DNA of 64,000 nucleotides from Vibrio tetraodonis (GTDB lineage: Bacteria; Pseudomonadota; Gammaproteobacteria; Enterobacterales; Vibrionaceae), in assembly GCF_003350295.1 (NCBI RefSeq), contig NZ_QLYY01000015.1, positions 62,001-126,000 on the forward strand, in the 5' to 3' direction. Shown here piece after piece: positions 44,008-53,224 of the stretch. Under the pieces are notes generated by a model. That model saw only the letters and a list, made by a program, of their open reading frames with translations. It had not been told where the DNA came from and did no database searches. The stretch's first letter is position 1. Each line of letters begins with the position of its first letter. The translations under genes and the position numbers were made by a program.

Positions 44008-46611
44008 GTGATGCTACACGATGATGTCACCATTCCAATTGATGTTACCTTGGAAGGGGCCATCTATCGTTTAAACACCGCGCTGGCTAATCGCACTGGC
44101 AATGGTATTCGTTACTACAATGCCACGGTTCACCCTGTGCCAGAAAGTGAGTTTAATGGGCAAAACCTAAGCTCTGCACACGATTATTTGCTAACAGATT
44201 ACGACGGTAATGGCGTCAAAGACTTGATGAGTAATCAAGATATCTATATTGCCGATGCTGATGCCAGTACCCGTGAAGAGCTGCTGTTTAGCGCTGATGA
44301 TTTAGAAAAAGCGGCGGTTGTGGCGAGCTCGCGTTATAAATTCTACACCGATTTGGCCCGTGAGTTGATTGAGCTTTCTGAGCAAGTGGCGAGGTTAAGC
44401 GGTCAATACTGTCAGTATGCTAACCAGCTGGGTGGCAATCAAATTGATAGTGCTAAGCGCGCTAGTTGCCAAAACAGCCAACAATCAAGTCAGGCCGATC
44501 ACCTTAACTTGATTTTGACTCAGTCTCAGTTGGCCGATTCAACCAAAAATAAAGCCTATGTGTATTACTGGCAAAGGCGAGAAACCGATGCCTACGATCA
44601 TACCCTTGCTGAAACTTTGGGTAATGGTTTAGTTAATACCTATAGCCATGATGCCAATACGGGTCGACCTAACTATATTACTACCCATAAAGCCAGCGTC
44701 TTGTTTGATCCAAGCATTCGCCAAAGCACGGCTAAAGGGCGCAATGTACGCTTTATTCAGTATCGTTATGACAATCATAATAATGTCACCTACCGCTACG
44801 ATGAAAGCCTAGGTATTACCGATACTTGGCAATACGATGGGCTTGACCGCGTGGTGCACAACAAAGTTTCACTGGTGAGCAAAGACAGACATGGGGTGAA
44901 TAACCCAGATTTTGCTGGGCCGTTTGAGTATCAATACGACAAACTCGGTAATATCAAATACAAGAGCGATATTGGCCGTTACGACTACAGTGGCCGCAAT
45001 GCTGGGCCCCATGCGGTGACTAAGGCTAATGGCCTACATTACCAATACGATGCTAACGGTAATATGCTAAGGGCCAGAATTGATGGCAGCGCGCAAAATG
45101 AGCGTGAGCTGGAATGGACGGCCTTTAACAAGCCAAGCAAGATAGTGCGTAACGGTAAAACGGTGGAGTTTTTCTACGATGCTAACCATAACCGCTATCT
45201 GAAGAAAAACAGCGATGGCATCGAAACCTTCTACTTTGGTAAGAGTTACGAGCGTATTACTGATAGCAATACAGGGGTAACTCAGCACAAACACTTTGTT
45301 TACGCCGATGGCAAGTTAATTGCGCTTAATACCCAAAGCATGGATGCCAATAACCAGCTAAAAGATAAGCAAATCCGTTACTTACATCACGATGCACTTA
45401 ACTCGGTGGATATGATCACCGATGGTTACGGTAATGTGGTTGAGCGCCGCAGCTATGATACTTGGGGCAAGCAACGTAAAGTGACTTGGCGCGAAGAGGG
45501 CCCTCAAGATGTGGTGCAATCGGTGATCACCAACCGCGGTTATACGGGCCATGAAGAGATCGCCGAAGTGGGTCTAGTACATATGAATGGTCGAGTCTAT
45601 GACCAAGAGCTAGGACGTTTTATTAGCGCCGACCCATTGGTGCAATCTCCTTATATCACCAATAGCTTTAACCGTTATTCTTATGTAATGAATAACCCGC
45701 TTAAGTATATTGATCCAAAAGGCTATTGGTGGAGCGACTCTAACGGAAATGGTGCTACGGGAACATGTAATACAGATGGCAGTGAAACAAAACCTGATCG
45801 TGATAAAAATGATAATAATGGTTCTAATCCTGCACCTCAAGAGGACCTAAAAGGTGACGGTATTGGTTTCACGTTAGGTTATATTGGTCGTGCTATCGGT
45901 TCACTCATTGGAGGAGAAGGAAATACGCCACCTGATCAGAAAAAAATGAGAGCTTTAACCGCAAAAGCAAAATGCAGAAGGGGATGTGGTCCTAAAGAGT
46001 TCAGAGCTATCTCGGCTGCACTTGACGATCCAGATGTAAGCTTCAGTAATAAAACGTGGAATAATTTGGCTAATTCTGTAAGCGCAGGGAAGGTATACAA
46101 TATTGCAGCGTTGGATATAGTCCAATCTAAAGCATTTCAAAAAGAACTAATGACAGTGGCAAAAAATCACCTTGAGGTAGGTATACGTGTGTTGCAAGGT
46201 GTATCTGGAGCAGTCCAAACATATGCAGGTTCTGCTATGGTAGCTTTTGGAGCTGTTGGCTGCGCCTCAGGAGCCGGATGTATTGCTGGAGCGGGTTTAA
46301 TGACTCTTGGTTCTTTACTAGCAGCGCATGGTGTAAACAATGTTATTGAAGCCATAGAAGGTAATGGCTACATGGGCCCTGTCAAGCGAGCATATGTTGG
46401 TGTTCTCGGTCCAACTAATGGACAATATGCTTATGCAGCTATGGATGTAGCTTTATCTGTTTCGGGATATAGTAAGATGGTAGCTGATCCAACTAAGTTT
46501 TCATTGTTTTACCCTGATAAAGTCAGAACTTATTCTAAATCGGGTATTGCATTAGGTGTTCCTAATGATTTTAATACAGCATATCAAACATACACTATGG
46601 AGAATGAGTAA
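44008..46611 (+). CDS. RHS toxin, C-terminal portion with candidate toxin domain
   Basis: An 867-residue frame beginning with GTG but without a convincing ribosome site; the same frame is open back to 43825, overlapping the upstream frame by 62 bases, so it is best read as the rest of one gene. Residues about 190-560 are RHS repeats (YRYDNHNNVTYRYDE, YDYSGRNAGPHAVTKANG) ending with the core-boundary sequence GRFISADPLVQSP and YIDPKGYWW (about residue 567). The remaining 300 residues differ in style and base composition: a low-complexity linker, then a hydrophobic segment (AVQTYAGSAMVAFGAVGC, GAGLMTLGSLLAAHGVNN), resembling DUF4225-type C-termini. The next gene, starting on the base after the stop, is a membrane protein and likely immunity partner. 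Confidence 0.8.
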   Translation: MMLHDDVTIPIDVTLEGAIYRLNTALANRTGNGIRYYNATVHPVPESEFNGQNLSSAHDYLLTDYDGNGVKDLMSNQDIYIADADASTREELLFSADDLEKAAVVASSRYKFYTDLARELIELSEQVARLSGQYCQYANQLGGNQIDSAKRASCQNSQQSSQADHLNLILTQSQLADSTKNKAYVYYWQRRETDAYDHTLAETLGNGLVNTYSHDANTGRPNYITTHKASVLFDPSIRQSTAKGRNVRFIQYRYDNHNNVTYRYDESLGITDTWQYDGLDRVVHNKVSLVSKDRHGVNNPDFAGPFEYQYDKLGNIKYKSDIGRYDYSGRNAGPHAVTKANGLHYQYDANGNMLRARIDGSAQNERELEWTAFNKPSKIVRNGKTVEFFYDANHNRYLKKNSDGIETFYFGKSYERITDSNTGVTQHKHFVYADGKLIALNTQSMDANNQLKDKQIRYLHHDALNSVDMITDGYGNVVERRSYDTWGKQRKVTWREEGPQDVVQSVITNRGYTGHEEIAEVGLVHMNGRVYDQELGRFISADPLVQSPYITNSFNRYSYVMNNPLKYIDPKGYWWSDSNGNGATGTCNTDGSETKPDRDKNDNNGSNPAPQEDLKGDGIGFTLGYIGRAIGSLIGGEGNTPPDQKKMRALTAKAKCRRGCGPKEFRAISAALDDPDVSFSNKTWNNLANSVSAGKVYNIAALDIVQSKAFQKELMTVAKNHLEVGIRVLQGVSGAVQTYAGSAMVAFGAVGCASGAGCIAGAGLMTLGSLLAAHGVNNVIEAIEGNGYMGPVKRAYVGVLGPTNGQYAYAAMDVALSVSGYSKMVADPTKFSLFYPDKVRTYSKSGIALGVPNDFNTAYQTYTMENE

Positions 46612-46920
46612 ATGTTAGAAATAAGTACTGGGTGTTATGTGATTGTTAGTTTGCTTTCTATAATTTCTCCCCATATTACGTCCAGATTTTTTAAAGGGAG
46701 TTTTATTTATGATGTCATGTTTAGATTTATTATTTATCCACTATTTATTTTTATCCATTGGGGTGTGTTTGAATACGGTCGCGAATTTAAAATTTTATTA
46801 ATTTCTGGAAGTAGGGAGACCAATGAAAGTATTAGTATGCTATTTTTTATAATAATGGTCTTGTCATATGTTATAGCAAATTACTTAAATGATAAAAAAG
46901 CCGAAAGAGAGAGGTGGTGA
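46612..46920 (+). CDS. Candidate immunity protein, three-helix membrane protein
   Basis: A 102-residue protein with three hydrophobic segments (about residues 5-20, 36-52 and 74-92) and a charged C-terminus (NDKKAERERW). Its ATG is the base after the toxin stop codon, which implies translational coupling. It is more AT-rich than the RHS core. By the rule that polymorphic toxins are followed by their immunity gene, I infer it protects against the hydrophobic C-terminal toxin, which would then act on the inner membrane. I recognise no family. Confidence 0.6.
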   Translation: MLEISTGCYVIVSLLSIISPHITSRFFKGSFIYDVMFRFIIYPLFIFIHWGVFEYGREFKILLISGSRETNESISMLFFIIMVLSYVIANYLNDKKAERERW

Positions 46921-47238
46921 AAAAATCAGGCCTTACTTTCCTCTCTACTTCCATTGAAGGTAAGGCAACTTAGATATTTGGTTAATTTTTTTAGGGAAGA
47001 AAAACAACTAGGACCATTAAGGGTTGAATTTTCTGGTGCATTATATTATCTGAGATCCTGATAACATGCACCACAGCCCATATAGCTAGATAAGTAAGAC
47101 TTTACTTTGTTTATAGAGCCAGTGAACAAAAAGTAGCTTTATAACTTTGCGCTCGAAACGCGAGTTAAAAAATCAAACCAAGCTCTCTTGATACTAAGGG
47201 AGCGTTAACGTCAATATTAAAAATTAAATAGGTTAATT
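46921..47238. other. Intergenic region after the immunity candidate
   Basis: I see no gene in these 318 bases. The stretch is AT-rich. It separates the toxin-immunity pair from the small secreted proteins, so the latter probably have their own promoter. Confidence 0.4.
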
Positions 47239-47559
47239 ATGAAAAAAATAGCTTTAATCTTTACGCTTTTATTTAGTGCTTATTCTTTTGCAGATGAAAT
47301 AACTCAAAAACGCATTGTAGATAACATACAAATGGATGCGCACGGGACGTATTACTTTAGCTCGGATGAAGGTTGGGGTGCCCCAGGTTGCCCTAATGCT
47401 AAATATATTTTTATTAGAAAGCATGAGGTTCCTGCTTCGGAGGCCATGTTAAGCCTTGTGCTTTCCTCTCAGGCACAAAACCGAACTATTTACGCTAAGG
47501 GTAACTGTACTGATCCTGTGCACTTTCAGTTAAATTATATTTTCCAAGGGCCAAAATAA
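47239..47559 (+). CDS. Small secreted protein, family A of a related pair
   Basis: A 106-residue protein with signal peptide MKKIALIFTLLFSAYSFA and a mature domain of about 88 residues with two cysteines (GAPGCPNAK, KGNCTDP). The core EAMLSLVLSSQAQNRTIYAKGNC is matched by MLSTLLTAQSTGKTINTYYKSYTC in the next gene, so the two are distant paralogues. The pattern of W, small C-loop, helix, K-T-I strand, C is reminiscent of the small pentameric B subunits of AB5 toxins, but this is only a resemblance by eye. It follows the RHS toxin locus. Confidence 0.6.
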   Translation: MKKIALIFTLLFSAYSFADEITQKRIVDNIQMDAHGTYYFSSDEGWGAPGCPNAKYIFIRKHEVPASEAMLSLVLSSQAQNRTIYAKGNCTDPVHFQLNYIFQGPK

Positions 47560-47601
47560 AATCCCAACAACCAATAGTTAATAGAAAGAAAAGAGATAAA
47601 A

Positions 47602-47937
47602 ATGAAAAAAATAATCGCATTAGGGTTATTATTCGCCAGCTCATCGGTATCGGCAGCTTACGATTGCACGGGTACCGTCAACCATGTTCTTGTTTATGCA
47701 GATGGCTCTGTCAATCTGCATGCGACATATAGAAATGCTTACACCTATGTATGTAATCTAAAAAATGATTGGAAAGGGGTGAGTCCACAGGCCTGTAAAG
47801 GAATGCTCAGTACTTTATTAACCGCCCAGTCGACAGGGAAAACAATCAATACTTACTATAAATCGTATACTTGTGAAACTTTACCTCACTATGACTCAGC
47901 TCCTGGTCCAACTTATATTGGTATAGTTAAAAGTTAA
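47602..47937 (+). CDS. Small secreted protein, family B of a related pair
   Basis: A 111-residue protein with signal peptide MKKIIALGLLFASSSVSA. The mature part has cysteines at YDCTG, YVCNL, QACKG and YTCET, enough for two disulphides, and shares the central helix-strand-Cys pattern with its neighbour, whose stop codon is 42 bases upstream. Similar unannotated exported proteins are, as I recall, common in vibrios and relatives. Function unknown. A terminator follows. Confidence 0.6.
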   Translation: MKKIIALGLLFASSSVSAAYDCTGTVNHVLVYADGSVNLHATYRNAYTYVCNLKNDWKGVSPQACKGMLSTLLTAQSTGKTINTYYKSYTCETLPHYDSAPGPTYIGIVKS

Positions 47938-47946
47938 AATTAAATT

Positions 47947-47975
47947 AGGAGGCAAGATTTGCCTCCTTTTGAAAC
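47947..47975 (+). terminator. Terminator after the secreted protein pair
   Basis: A 9-10-bp stem (AGGAGGCAA / TTTGCCTCCT) with a very short loop and four T. Confidence 0.75.
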
Positions 47976-48150
47976 TACAGTCTAATTCCCCACACCTATG
48001 ACCAACCGCTTATTAAAACTTCTCAAGTGAGTAAAAACGTCCAAGCTGCGCCTAGTGGACTTGTTATAGCCTAAGTCATCAATTTTCCTCTCAAACTTAA
48101 CGGTTGTGAGGGAAAACTCCGCAGTATTTTAGAGTTATGGTGAATAGGTG

Positions 48151-49275
48151 ATGGCAAAGAAAAAAATACTTACCGTTTTTGGTACTCGGCCAGAGGCGAT
48201 CAAAATGGCGCCTTTGGTTGATGCGTTAGCCAAAGATCAACGTTTTGAAGCAAAATGCTGCGTGACCGCGCAGCACAGAGAAATGCTTGATCAAGTACTT
48301 GAGGTGTTCTCAATTACGCCCGATTACGACTTAAATGTTATGCAGCAGGGGCAAAACCTTAATCAGGTAACGGCGCGTATTGTGGTTGAATTAAAGCCGA
48401 TATTAAAAGCCTTTAAGCCTGATGTAGTTTTGGTCCATGGTGATACGGCCACTACCTTTGCTGCTAGTTTGGCCGCTTTTTATGAAAAAATTGCTATTGG
48501 TCATATTGAGGCAGGGCTTAGAACGGGCGATCTCTATTCGCCGTGGCCAGAAGAAGCCAACAGGCGACTCACTGGTGTATTTGCGCATTATCATTTTGCG
48601 CCAACCGAGACCTCAAAAGCCAACTTAGTGGCAGAAAATGTCCCACAAAAGCGAATTTGTGTCACGGGTAATACGGTGATTGATGCTTTGTATCTTATCA
48701 AAGATAAAATCACTTCAGATGCTATGCTCAGCACCAACCTTAAACGCCAGTTCCATTTTATAAATCCAGATAACAATCTTGTTTTGGTCACAGGTCACAG
48801 AAGAGAAAGCTTTGGCGCCGGTTTTGAAAATATCTGCCAAGCGCTAGTGGTTGTGGCAAAGGCTCACCCCAAAACACAAATTGTTTATCCCGTGCACTTA
48901 AACCCTAATGTGCAAGAGCCGGTCAATCGCCTTTTAGCGGGTATTGATAACATCTTGTTGATTGAACCTTTAGACTATCTGCCTTTTGTCTATTTAATGG
49001 ATAAAGCCGATATTATTTTGACCGATTCAGGAGGTATTCAAGAAGAAGCGCCAGCCTTGGGTAAACCCGTACTAGTGATGAGAGAAACCACTGAGCGCCC
49101 AGAAGCGGTAGCAGCAGGCACAGTAAAATTGGTTGGTACTAAAGTGCAAAGCATTGTGGAGCAGCTTAATACATTGCTTTGCGATCAAGATGCTTACCAA
49201 GCTATGAGTCTTGCTCATAATCCTTATGGTGATGGTAACGCGTGCGCGAGAATATTGGCGCAATTGGCTGATTAG
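48151..49275 (+). CDS. wecB: UDP-N-acetylglucosamine 2-epimerase (non-hydrolysing)
   Basis: Makes UDP-ManNAc from UDP-GlcNAc for surface polysaccharide. The 374-residue protein starts [19 protein letters not shown] and has [36 protein letters not shown] and [21 protein letters not shown], all typical. No wecC or glycosyltransferase gene is adjacent, so the pathway partner lies elsewhere. ATG 48151 is preferred to the GTG three bases upstream. Confidence 0.95.
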   Translation: MAKKKILTVFGTRPEAIKMAPLVDALAKDQRFEAKCCVTAQHREMLDQVLEVFSITPDYDLNVMQQGQNLNQVTARIVVELKPILKAFKPDVVLVHGDTATTFAASLAAFYEKIAIGHIEAGLRTGDLYSPWPEEANRRLTGVFAHYHFAPTETSKANLVAENVPQKRICVTGNTVIDALYLIKDKITSDAMLSTNLKRQFHFINPDNNLVLVTGHRRESFGAGFENICQALVVVAKAHPKTQIVYPVHLNPNVQEPVNRLLAGIDNILLIEPLDYLPFVYLMDKADIILTDSGGIQEEAPALGKPVLVMRETTERPEAVAAGTVKLVGTKVQSIVEQLNTLLCDQDAYQAMSLAHNPYGDGNACARILAQLAD

Positions 49276-49326
49276 AAATGTGAGTACTTACTGATTTTTT
49301 TGGGGGCGTTATTTATATAAATCAAA

Positions 49327-49878
49327 TCATTGCCAAAAATCACTCACTCCAGATACCCCATAAGCGCCGTGTTGCTTCGCCGCGGTGAGATCATCAGCGC
49401 CTACTCCGCCTAGAGCAAAGATAGGCATGGTTGCAAACTTGGCAAGCTTGGAGAAACCTTGCCAACCAATGGTGGCTGCTTCTGGGTGGCAACTGGCAAT
49501 ATGAACCGGAGAGAGGGTGACAAAGTCACATTTTATGCGGTTGGCAATCTCTAGTTCAGCTTGATTGTGGCATGAGGCCGCAATATAACGTGCCCCTGCT
49601 TTTTTGATATCTTGGATGAGCGCGTAATCTTGAGCATCTTTAGAGGTTAAGTGCACTCCATGAAACGGACCAAGCTGGCTGCCATCATAGGACGAAGAGT
49701 TAACCAGCACTATGCCAGTGAGTTTAGGGCCGAGGATTTGTTTGAGGCTTGTTAGAGAGTGAGTTTTGGCTCGGATTTGACTCATTTCGTTGGTGCGGTT
49801 TTTCTCCAGCATTTTTATGATGATGTCTAACTCTTCTTCATTACCCGTTATGGCGTACTTTCTTGGTAATTGGCTCAA
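49327..49878 (-). CDS. Thiamine monophosphate synthase/TenI-like protein
   Basis: A 183-residue TIM-barrel protein of the ThiE/TenI family. Signatures are FHGVHLTSKDA (compare GVHLGQ), DFVTLSPVHIASCHP and PIFALGGVGADDLTAAKQHGAYGVSGV. It is shorter than ThiE (about 210) and the phosphate loop before the barrel end is altered (SPVHIASCHPEAATIGW). No thiamine gene or TPP riboswitch is nearby. It resembles the C-terminal half of MutT-ThiE fusion proteins, so a role apart from thiamine synthesis is possible. Confidence 0.75.
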   Translation of the reverse strand: MSQLPRKYAITGNEEELDIIIKMLEKNRTNEMSQIRAKTHSLTSLKQILGPKLTGIVLVNSSSYDGSQLGPFHGVHLTSKDAQDYALIQDIKKAGARYIAASCHNQAELEIANRIKCDFVTLSPVHIASCHPEAATIGWQGFSKLAKFATMPIFALGGVGADDLTAAKQHGAYGVSGVSDFWQ

Positions 49879-49952
49879 GTTTTAGTCCTTATCAAGATAC
49901 TGGCTCAATCTAAGAACAAAAATACCATTAGAAAGCCTTGTGATAAAGCTCG

Positions 49953-50159
49953 TCACGCATCTTCAAAGTCTGAAATCAGCAGGTTTGCGGCGGCAAAAGC
50001 GGCTTTTTCACGCACCTCTTGAGGTAAGTCTGCTTGGGAGGCAATATCATTGAGTGCGCGTAAGGTGCAGCCAATCGTTTTTGGGATGTAAGCTTGGTCG
50101 CCGCTGCCTATTTGGGCGTAAAACTCTTTTACTAAATCACAGCATTCATACACTTTCAT
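49953..50159 (-). CDS. yaeP: YaeP-like protein (UPF0253)
   Basis: A 68-residue helical protein. [37 protein letters not shown] and [18 protein letters not shown] match E. coli YaeP nearly throughout. The function is unknown. In the same direction as the ThiE-like gene, 74 bases upstream of it. Confidence 0.85.
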   Translation of the reverse strand: MKVYECCDLVKEFYAQIGSGDQAYIPKTIGCTLRALNDIASQADLPQEVREKAAFAAANLLISDFEDA

Positions 50160-50390
50160 GGCTTAATTACTCTTTAGGCTCAGATCTTTTTCAAGATGGT
50201 TATTTTTCAAGGTAACTATAGTGACGATTTAGCGTCAGATTGGTTTTGATCTTGCGCAAATAGACAGGTGGTATGGCGAAGTCGTGTCCATTTGGGCAGA
50301 TGGTCTCAAAAACAGGCTTTATATTAGTAAAAAGCGTGAATTTACAAATAAATAACATATAGTGCCAGATTCATAATAAGGAGAATAAAA

Positions 50391-50528
50391 ATGAAAAAAA
50401 TATTACTGGTTTTAACGCTTTGTCTATCGGCTATGGTCAGTGCATCCGAATCGGCACATCCTTGCCCTGAGGGAGAGGTATTACGTTGTCCTGCCACAGC
50501 ACAGGGCTGCTTTTGTATGGCTGAGTAA
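50391..50528 (+). CDS. Small Cys-rich exported peptide (45 residues)
   Basis: MKKILLVLTLCLSAMVSA is a signal peptide; the mature peptide of about 27 residues has four cysteines (HPCPEG, LRCPA, QGCFCMAE). A good ribosome site (AAGGAG, 6-8 bases) precedes the ATG and a strong terminator follows, so this is a small gene of its own. Not recognised; could be a metal-binding or toxin-like peptide. Confidence 0.6.
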   Translation: MKKILLVLTLCLSAMVSASESAHPCPEGEVLRCPATAQGCFCMAE

Positions 50529-50546
50529 ATAAGGCTTAGTCAAACA

Positions 50547-50577
50547 AAAAATGGGACCAAGTGGGTCCCATTTTTGG
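50547..50577. terminator. Bidirectional terminator after the Cys-rich peptide
   Basis: A 12-bp perfect stem (AAAAATGGGACC / GGTCCCATTTTT) with a 5-base loop, between convergent genes. Confidence 0.9.
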
Positions 50578-50599
50578 ATCTGGCTAGGCCAAATTAGTG

Positions 50600-51250
50600 T
50601 TAGCTTTGCAATTGCAGTTCCAGTTGAGCGGTTAACTCTGGCGCCAGCTTTAGCTGCTTAGCAAGCTCTTGAAGGTAAGCCTTTTCCATAAAGTTTTGCT
50701 CGTCGATGACAATCAATGAAGCAAGATAGATTTCACTGGCTTGCTGCGGTGACTGCGCAAGTTTTGCAATCTCACTCGGGTCGAGTGGCTTGTTAAGCTC
50801 AGTGTGCATCAGAGATTGCAGCTGACTATCCGCACCTGCTTCTTTAAGCGTTGATTCAATGCGTTGCATCTCATCACCATCCACATGACCATCGGCTTTG
50901 GCGGCGGCAATCATGGCTTTTAAAATCAGTTGTTGGTGTATCGCATCCTCACCGTCAAAGCTTTCACTGTTTCCAGCATCAGACTGTTTAGACTGCCAAG
51001 TATTGTATGCCGAGTAAGCAAGAGCGCCAAGGGCAGCCGCTCCGCCTATCTTGAGTGCATTTTTACCCACTTTTTTGCCAAGTTTTTTGGTCTTTTTTGA
51101 ACCCATTAAAAGGCCGACCAGGCCACCGCCTACAGCGCCTGCGCCGAGTGTTTTTAATGAACCAGAGCTTGAGGCCTGCTGAACTTTTTGCTGGCCTTGA
51201 CGAGCGAGATCTGAGTTTATTGCTTGGTTAAGTAAACTTTTTAAATCCAT
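50600..51250 (-). CDS. DUF533/TerB-like inner-membrane protein (YebE family)
   Basis: A 216-residue protein. The N-terminal part has a Gly-rich segment (GAGAVGGGLVGLLMG) and basic cluster, followed by GGAAALGALAYSAYNTW; the C-terminal 110 residues are a TerB-like helical domain (LILKAMIAAAKADGHVDGDEMQRIE, PLDPSEIAKLAQSPQQASEIY). These match YebE. The family is linked to envelope stress and tellurite-related genes, but its role is unknown. Confidence 0.85.
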   Translation of the reverse strand: MDLKSLLNQAINSDLARQGQQKVQQASSSGSLKTLGAGAVGGGLVGLLMGSKKTKKLGKKVGKNALKIGGAAALGALAYSAYNTWQSKQSDAGNSESFDGEDAIHQQLILKAMIAAAKADGHVDGDEMQRIESTLKEAGADSQLQSLMHTELNKPLDPSEIAKLAQSPQQASEIYLASLIVIDEQNFMEKAYLQELAKQLKLAPELTAQLELQLQS

Positions 51251-51324
51251 TCATGCCTCCTAGGTTTTAAGCAGTCTAGCTTAACGTATATGAATACAAG
51301 ATTAATATAAATCTAGGAGCAAAA

Positions 51325-51350
51325 AAAACGGGCTGAAGCCCGTTTTACTT
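51325..51350 (-). terminator. Terminator of purMN
   Basis: On the minus strand AAAACGGGC, TTCA loop, GCCCGTTTT then more T. Directly after purN. Confidence 0.88.
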
Positions 51351-51361
51351 TTTATTGAAAA

Positions 51362-52003
51362 TCAGTCTTGTGCGTGACCATGAATACCAAGGAGCTTGCC
51401 ATCTAAGTAGGCTTCTTTGCCATCTTTCATGATTAAGCGCTCTTCAACCAGCCATTGGACAACCAAAGGATAGATGTTGTGCTCTTGAACTTGGACACGT
51501 TTGGTGAGCGTTTCCACTGTATCATCTTCAAAGATAGGCACTTTAGCTTGAAGTATGACAGGCCCGCCATCGAGCTGCTCGGTCACAAAGTGCACGCTGG
51601 TACCATGCTCTTCATCACCGGCGTGAATCGCACGTTGATAAGTGTTAAGTCCTGGGTATTTAGGCAGTAGTGAAGGGTGAATATTGATCATTCGTCCCAT
51701 ATAGTGGCGCACAAATTCGCCGCTTAGAATACGCATGTAGCCAGCAAGAACAATCACATCTGGCTTGTATTCATCGATCTGCTTCATTAGTTCGCGGTCA
51801 AACGCATCACGCGTGTCGAATGAGTTTGGATCTAAAGAGTGCGCTGCCGCGCCTGCATTTTTGGCACGTTCTAAGCCATAAGCTGTTGCTTTATTAGAAA
51901 AAACAGCACTTACTCGGCCGGTTGTGATCTTATCTTCACAAGCATCAATGATCGCCTGTAAGTTCGAACCGTTTCCTGAAACTAAAACAACAATACTTTT
52001 CAT
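51362..52003 (-). CDS. purN: Phosphoribosylglycinamide formyltransferase PurN
   Basis: Formylates GAR with 10-formyl-THF in purine synthesis. The 213-residue protein has VVLVSGNGSNLQAIIDA, LAGYMRILSGEFV, the catalytic MINIHPSLLPKYPGLNTYQRAI and GTSVHFVTEQLDGGP. It begins three bases after the purM stop, in a purMN operon. Confidence 0.97.
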   Translation of the reverse strand: MKSIVVLVSGNGSNLQAIIDACEDKITTGRVSAVFSNKATAYGLERAKNAGAAAHSLDPNSFDTRDAFDRELMKQIDEYKPDVIVLAGYMRILSGEFVRHYMGRMINIHPSLLPKYPGLNTYQRAIHAGDEEHGTSVHFVTEQLDGGPVILQAKVPIFEDDTVETLTKRVQVQEHNIYPLVVQWLVEERLIMKDGKEAYLDGKLLGIHGHAQD

Positions 52004-52006
52004 CGC

Positions 52007-53047
52007 TTATCTGATCTCTACTTGTTCTTGGTTGGCTTGTGCATCCGCGATTTCGCCAATGACCCAAGCATTTTCACCCTCGGCTTGAAGAAGTTCAACC
52101 GCCGCTTGCGCTTGGTCTTTTGGCAGAGCCACGATTAGACCAACACCACAGTTGAAAGTACGATACATCTCATGAGTCGTAACATTGCCTTTTTCTTGTA
52201 GCCAGCCAAAAATACTTGGCCACTGCCAGCTGTTACCATCGATGACTGCTTTGGTGCCCTCTGGTAAAACGCGTGGGATGTTTTCCCAAAAACCGCCACC
52301 GGTAATATGAGAAATTGCGTGAATATCATGCTTTTCGATCATTTTAAGCGCAGACTTAATGTATATTTTCGTAGGTTCGAGAAGGTGCTCACCTATTGTT
52401 TTGCCTTCTAGCTCTTGATTGGTGTCAGCACCAGACACTTCAATGATCTTACGTATTAGAGAGTAACCGTTTGAATGTGGACCACTTGAACCGACCGCTA
52501 TGAGGGCATCACCAGCGGCCACTATAGTGCCATCGATAATGTTGGCTTTTTCAACCACACCAACACAGAATCCAGCCACATCGTAATCTTCGCCTTCATA
52601 CATGCCGGGCATTTCAGCGGTTTCACCACCGATCAGAGAACATCCTGCTTGGACACAGCCTTCAGCAATACCAGAGACAACGTCTGCCGCGGTATCGACA
52701 TCCAATTTTCCTGTTGCGTAGTAATCAAGGAAAAATAATGGCTCAGCGCCTTGTACAATCAGATCATTAACGCACATCGCGACAAGATCGACGCCAATGG
52801 TGTCATGTTTGTTCATATCCAATGCAAGACGCAGTTTGGTTCCTACGCCATCTGTGCCGGAAACAAGTACAGGTTGCTTGTATTTAGTTGGTAATTCACA
52901 CAGCGCACCAAAACCGCCAATGCCTCCCATGACTTCAGGGCGACGAGTACGTTTAACCGCCCCTTTGATGCGGTCAACTAGAGCGTTACCCGCGTCGATA
53001 TCTACGCCAGCGTCTTTATAGCTAAGAGAAGTGTTATCAGCACTCAC
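52007..53047 (-). CDS. purM: Phosphoribosylformylglycinamidine cyclo-ligase PurM
   Basis: Makes AIR from FGAM. The start is a GTG at 53047 ([13 protein letters not shown]) with AGGA seven bases upstream; the TTG two codons earlier has no ribosome site. Motifs: [43 protein letters not shown] and [17 protein letters not shown]. About 346 residues, as in E. coli. A perfect PurR box overlaps its promoter. Confidence 0.97.
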   Translation of the reverse strand: MSADNTSLSYKDAGVDIDAGNALVDRIKGAVKRTRRPEVMGGIGGFGALCELPTKYKQPVLVSGTDGVGTKLRLALDMNKHDTIGVDLVAMCVNDLIVQGAEPLFFLDYYATGKLDVDTAADVVSGIAEGCVQAGCSLIGGETAEMPGMYEGEDYDVAGFCVGVVEKANIIDGTIVAAGDALIAVGSSGPHSNGYSLIRKIIEVSGADTNQELEGKTIGEHLLEPTKIYIKSALKMIEKHDIHAISHITGGGFWENIPRVLPEGTKAVIDGNSWQWPSIFGWLQEKGNVTTHEMYRTFNCGVGLIVALPKDQAQAAVELLQAEGENAWVIGEIADAQANQEQVEIR

Positions 53048-53089
53048 AAGCAAGTCCTCAGTTTTAATATTGGATATGAAATCGGCGCT

Positions 53090-53130
53090 ATTCTAACAGT
53101 GGACAACACTATATGGCAAACGTTTGCGTG
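53090..53130 (-). promoter_or_regulatory. PurR box and promoter of purMN
   Basis: Minus strand ACGCAAACGTTTGCCAT (53129-53113) is a consensus PurR operator. Its end overlaps a -35 box TTGCCA (53119-53114), 18-bp spacer, -10 TAGAAT (53095-53090). The box also lies between purM and the divergent upp gene. Confidence 0.87.
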
Positions 53131-53224
53131 GGTTTTTCTTTTGTTCTAACTCAAGAATTACCCAGCGAAATCATTTATAATCCGCAGGTTTGTTTAAATT
53201 TTATCTAATTACTCGGAGATGGAA

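Noticed and set aside
44008..46611. Independent gene starting at GTG 44008
   Set aside because: No ribosome site, frame open further upstream, and the protein continues the RHS repeats of the preceding frame; treated as part of a split gene.
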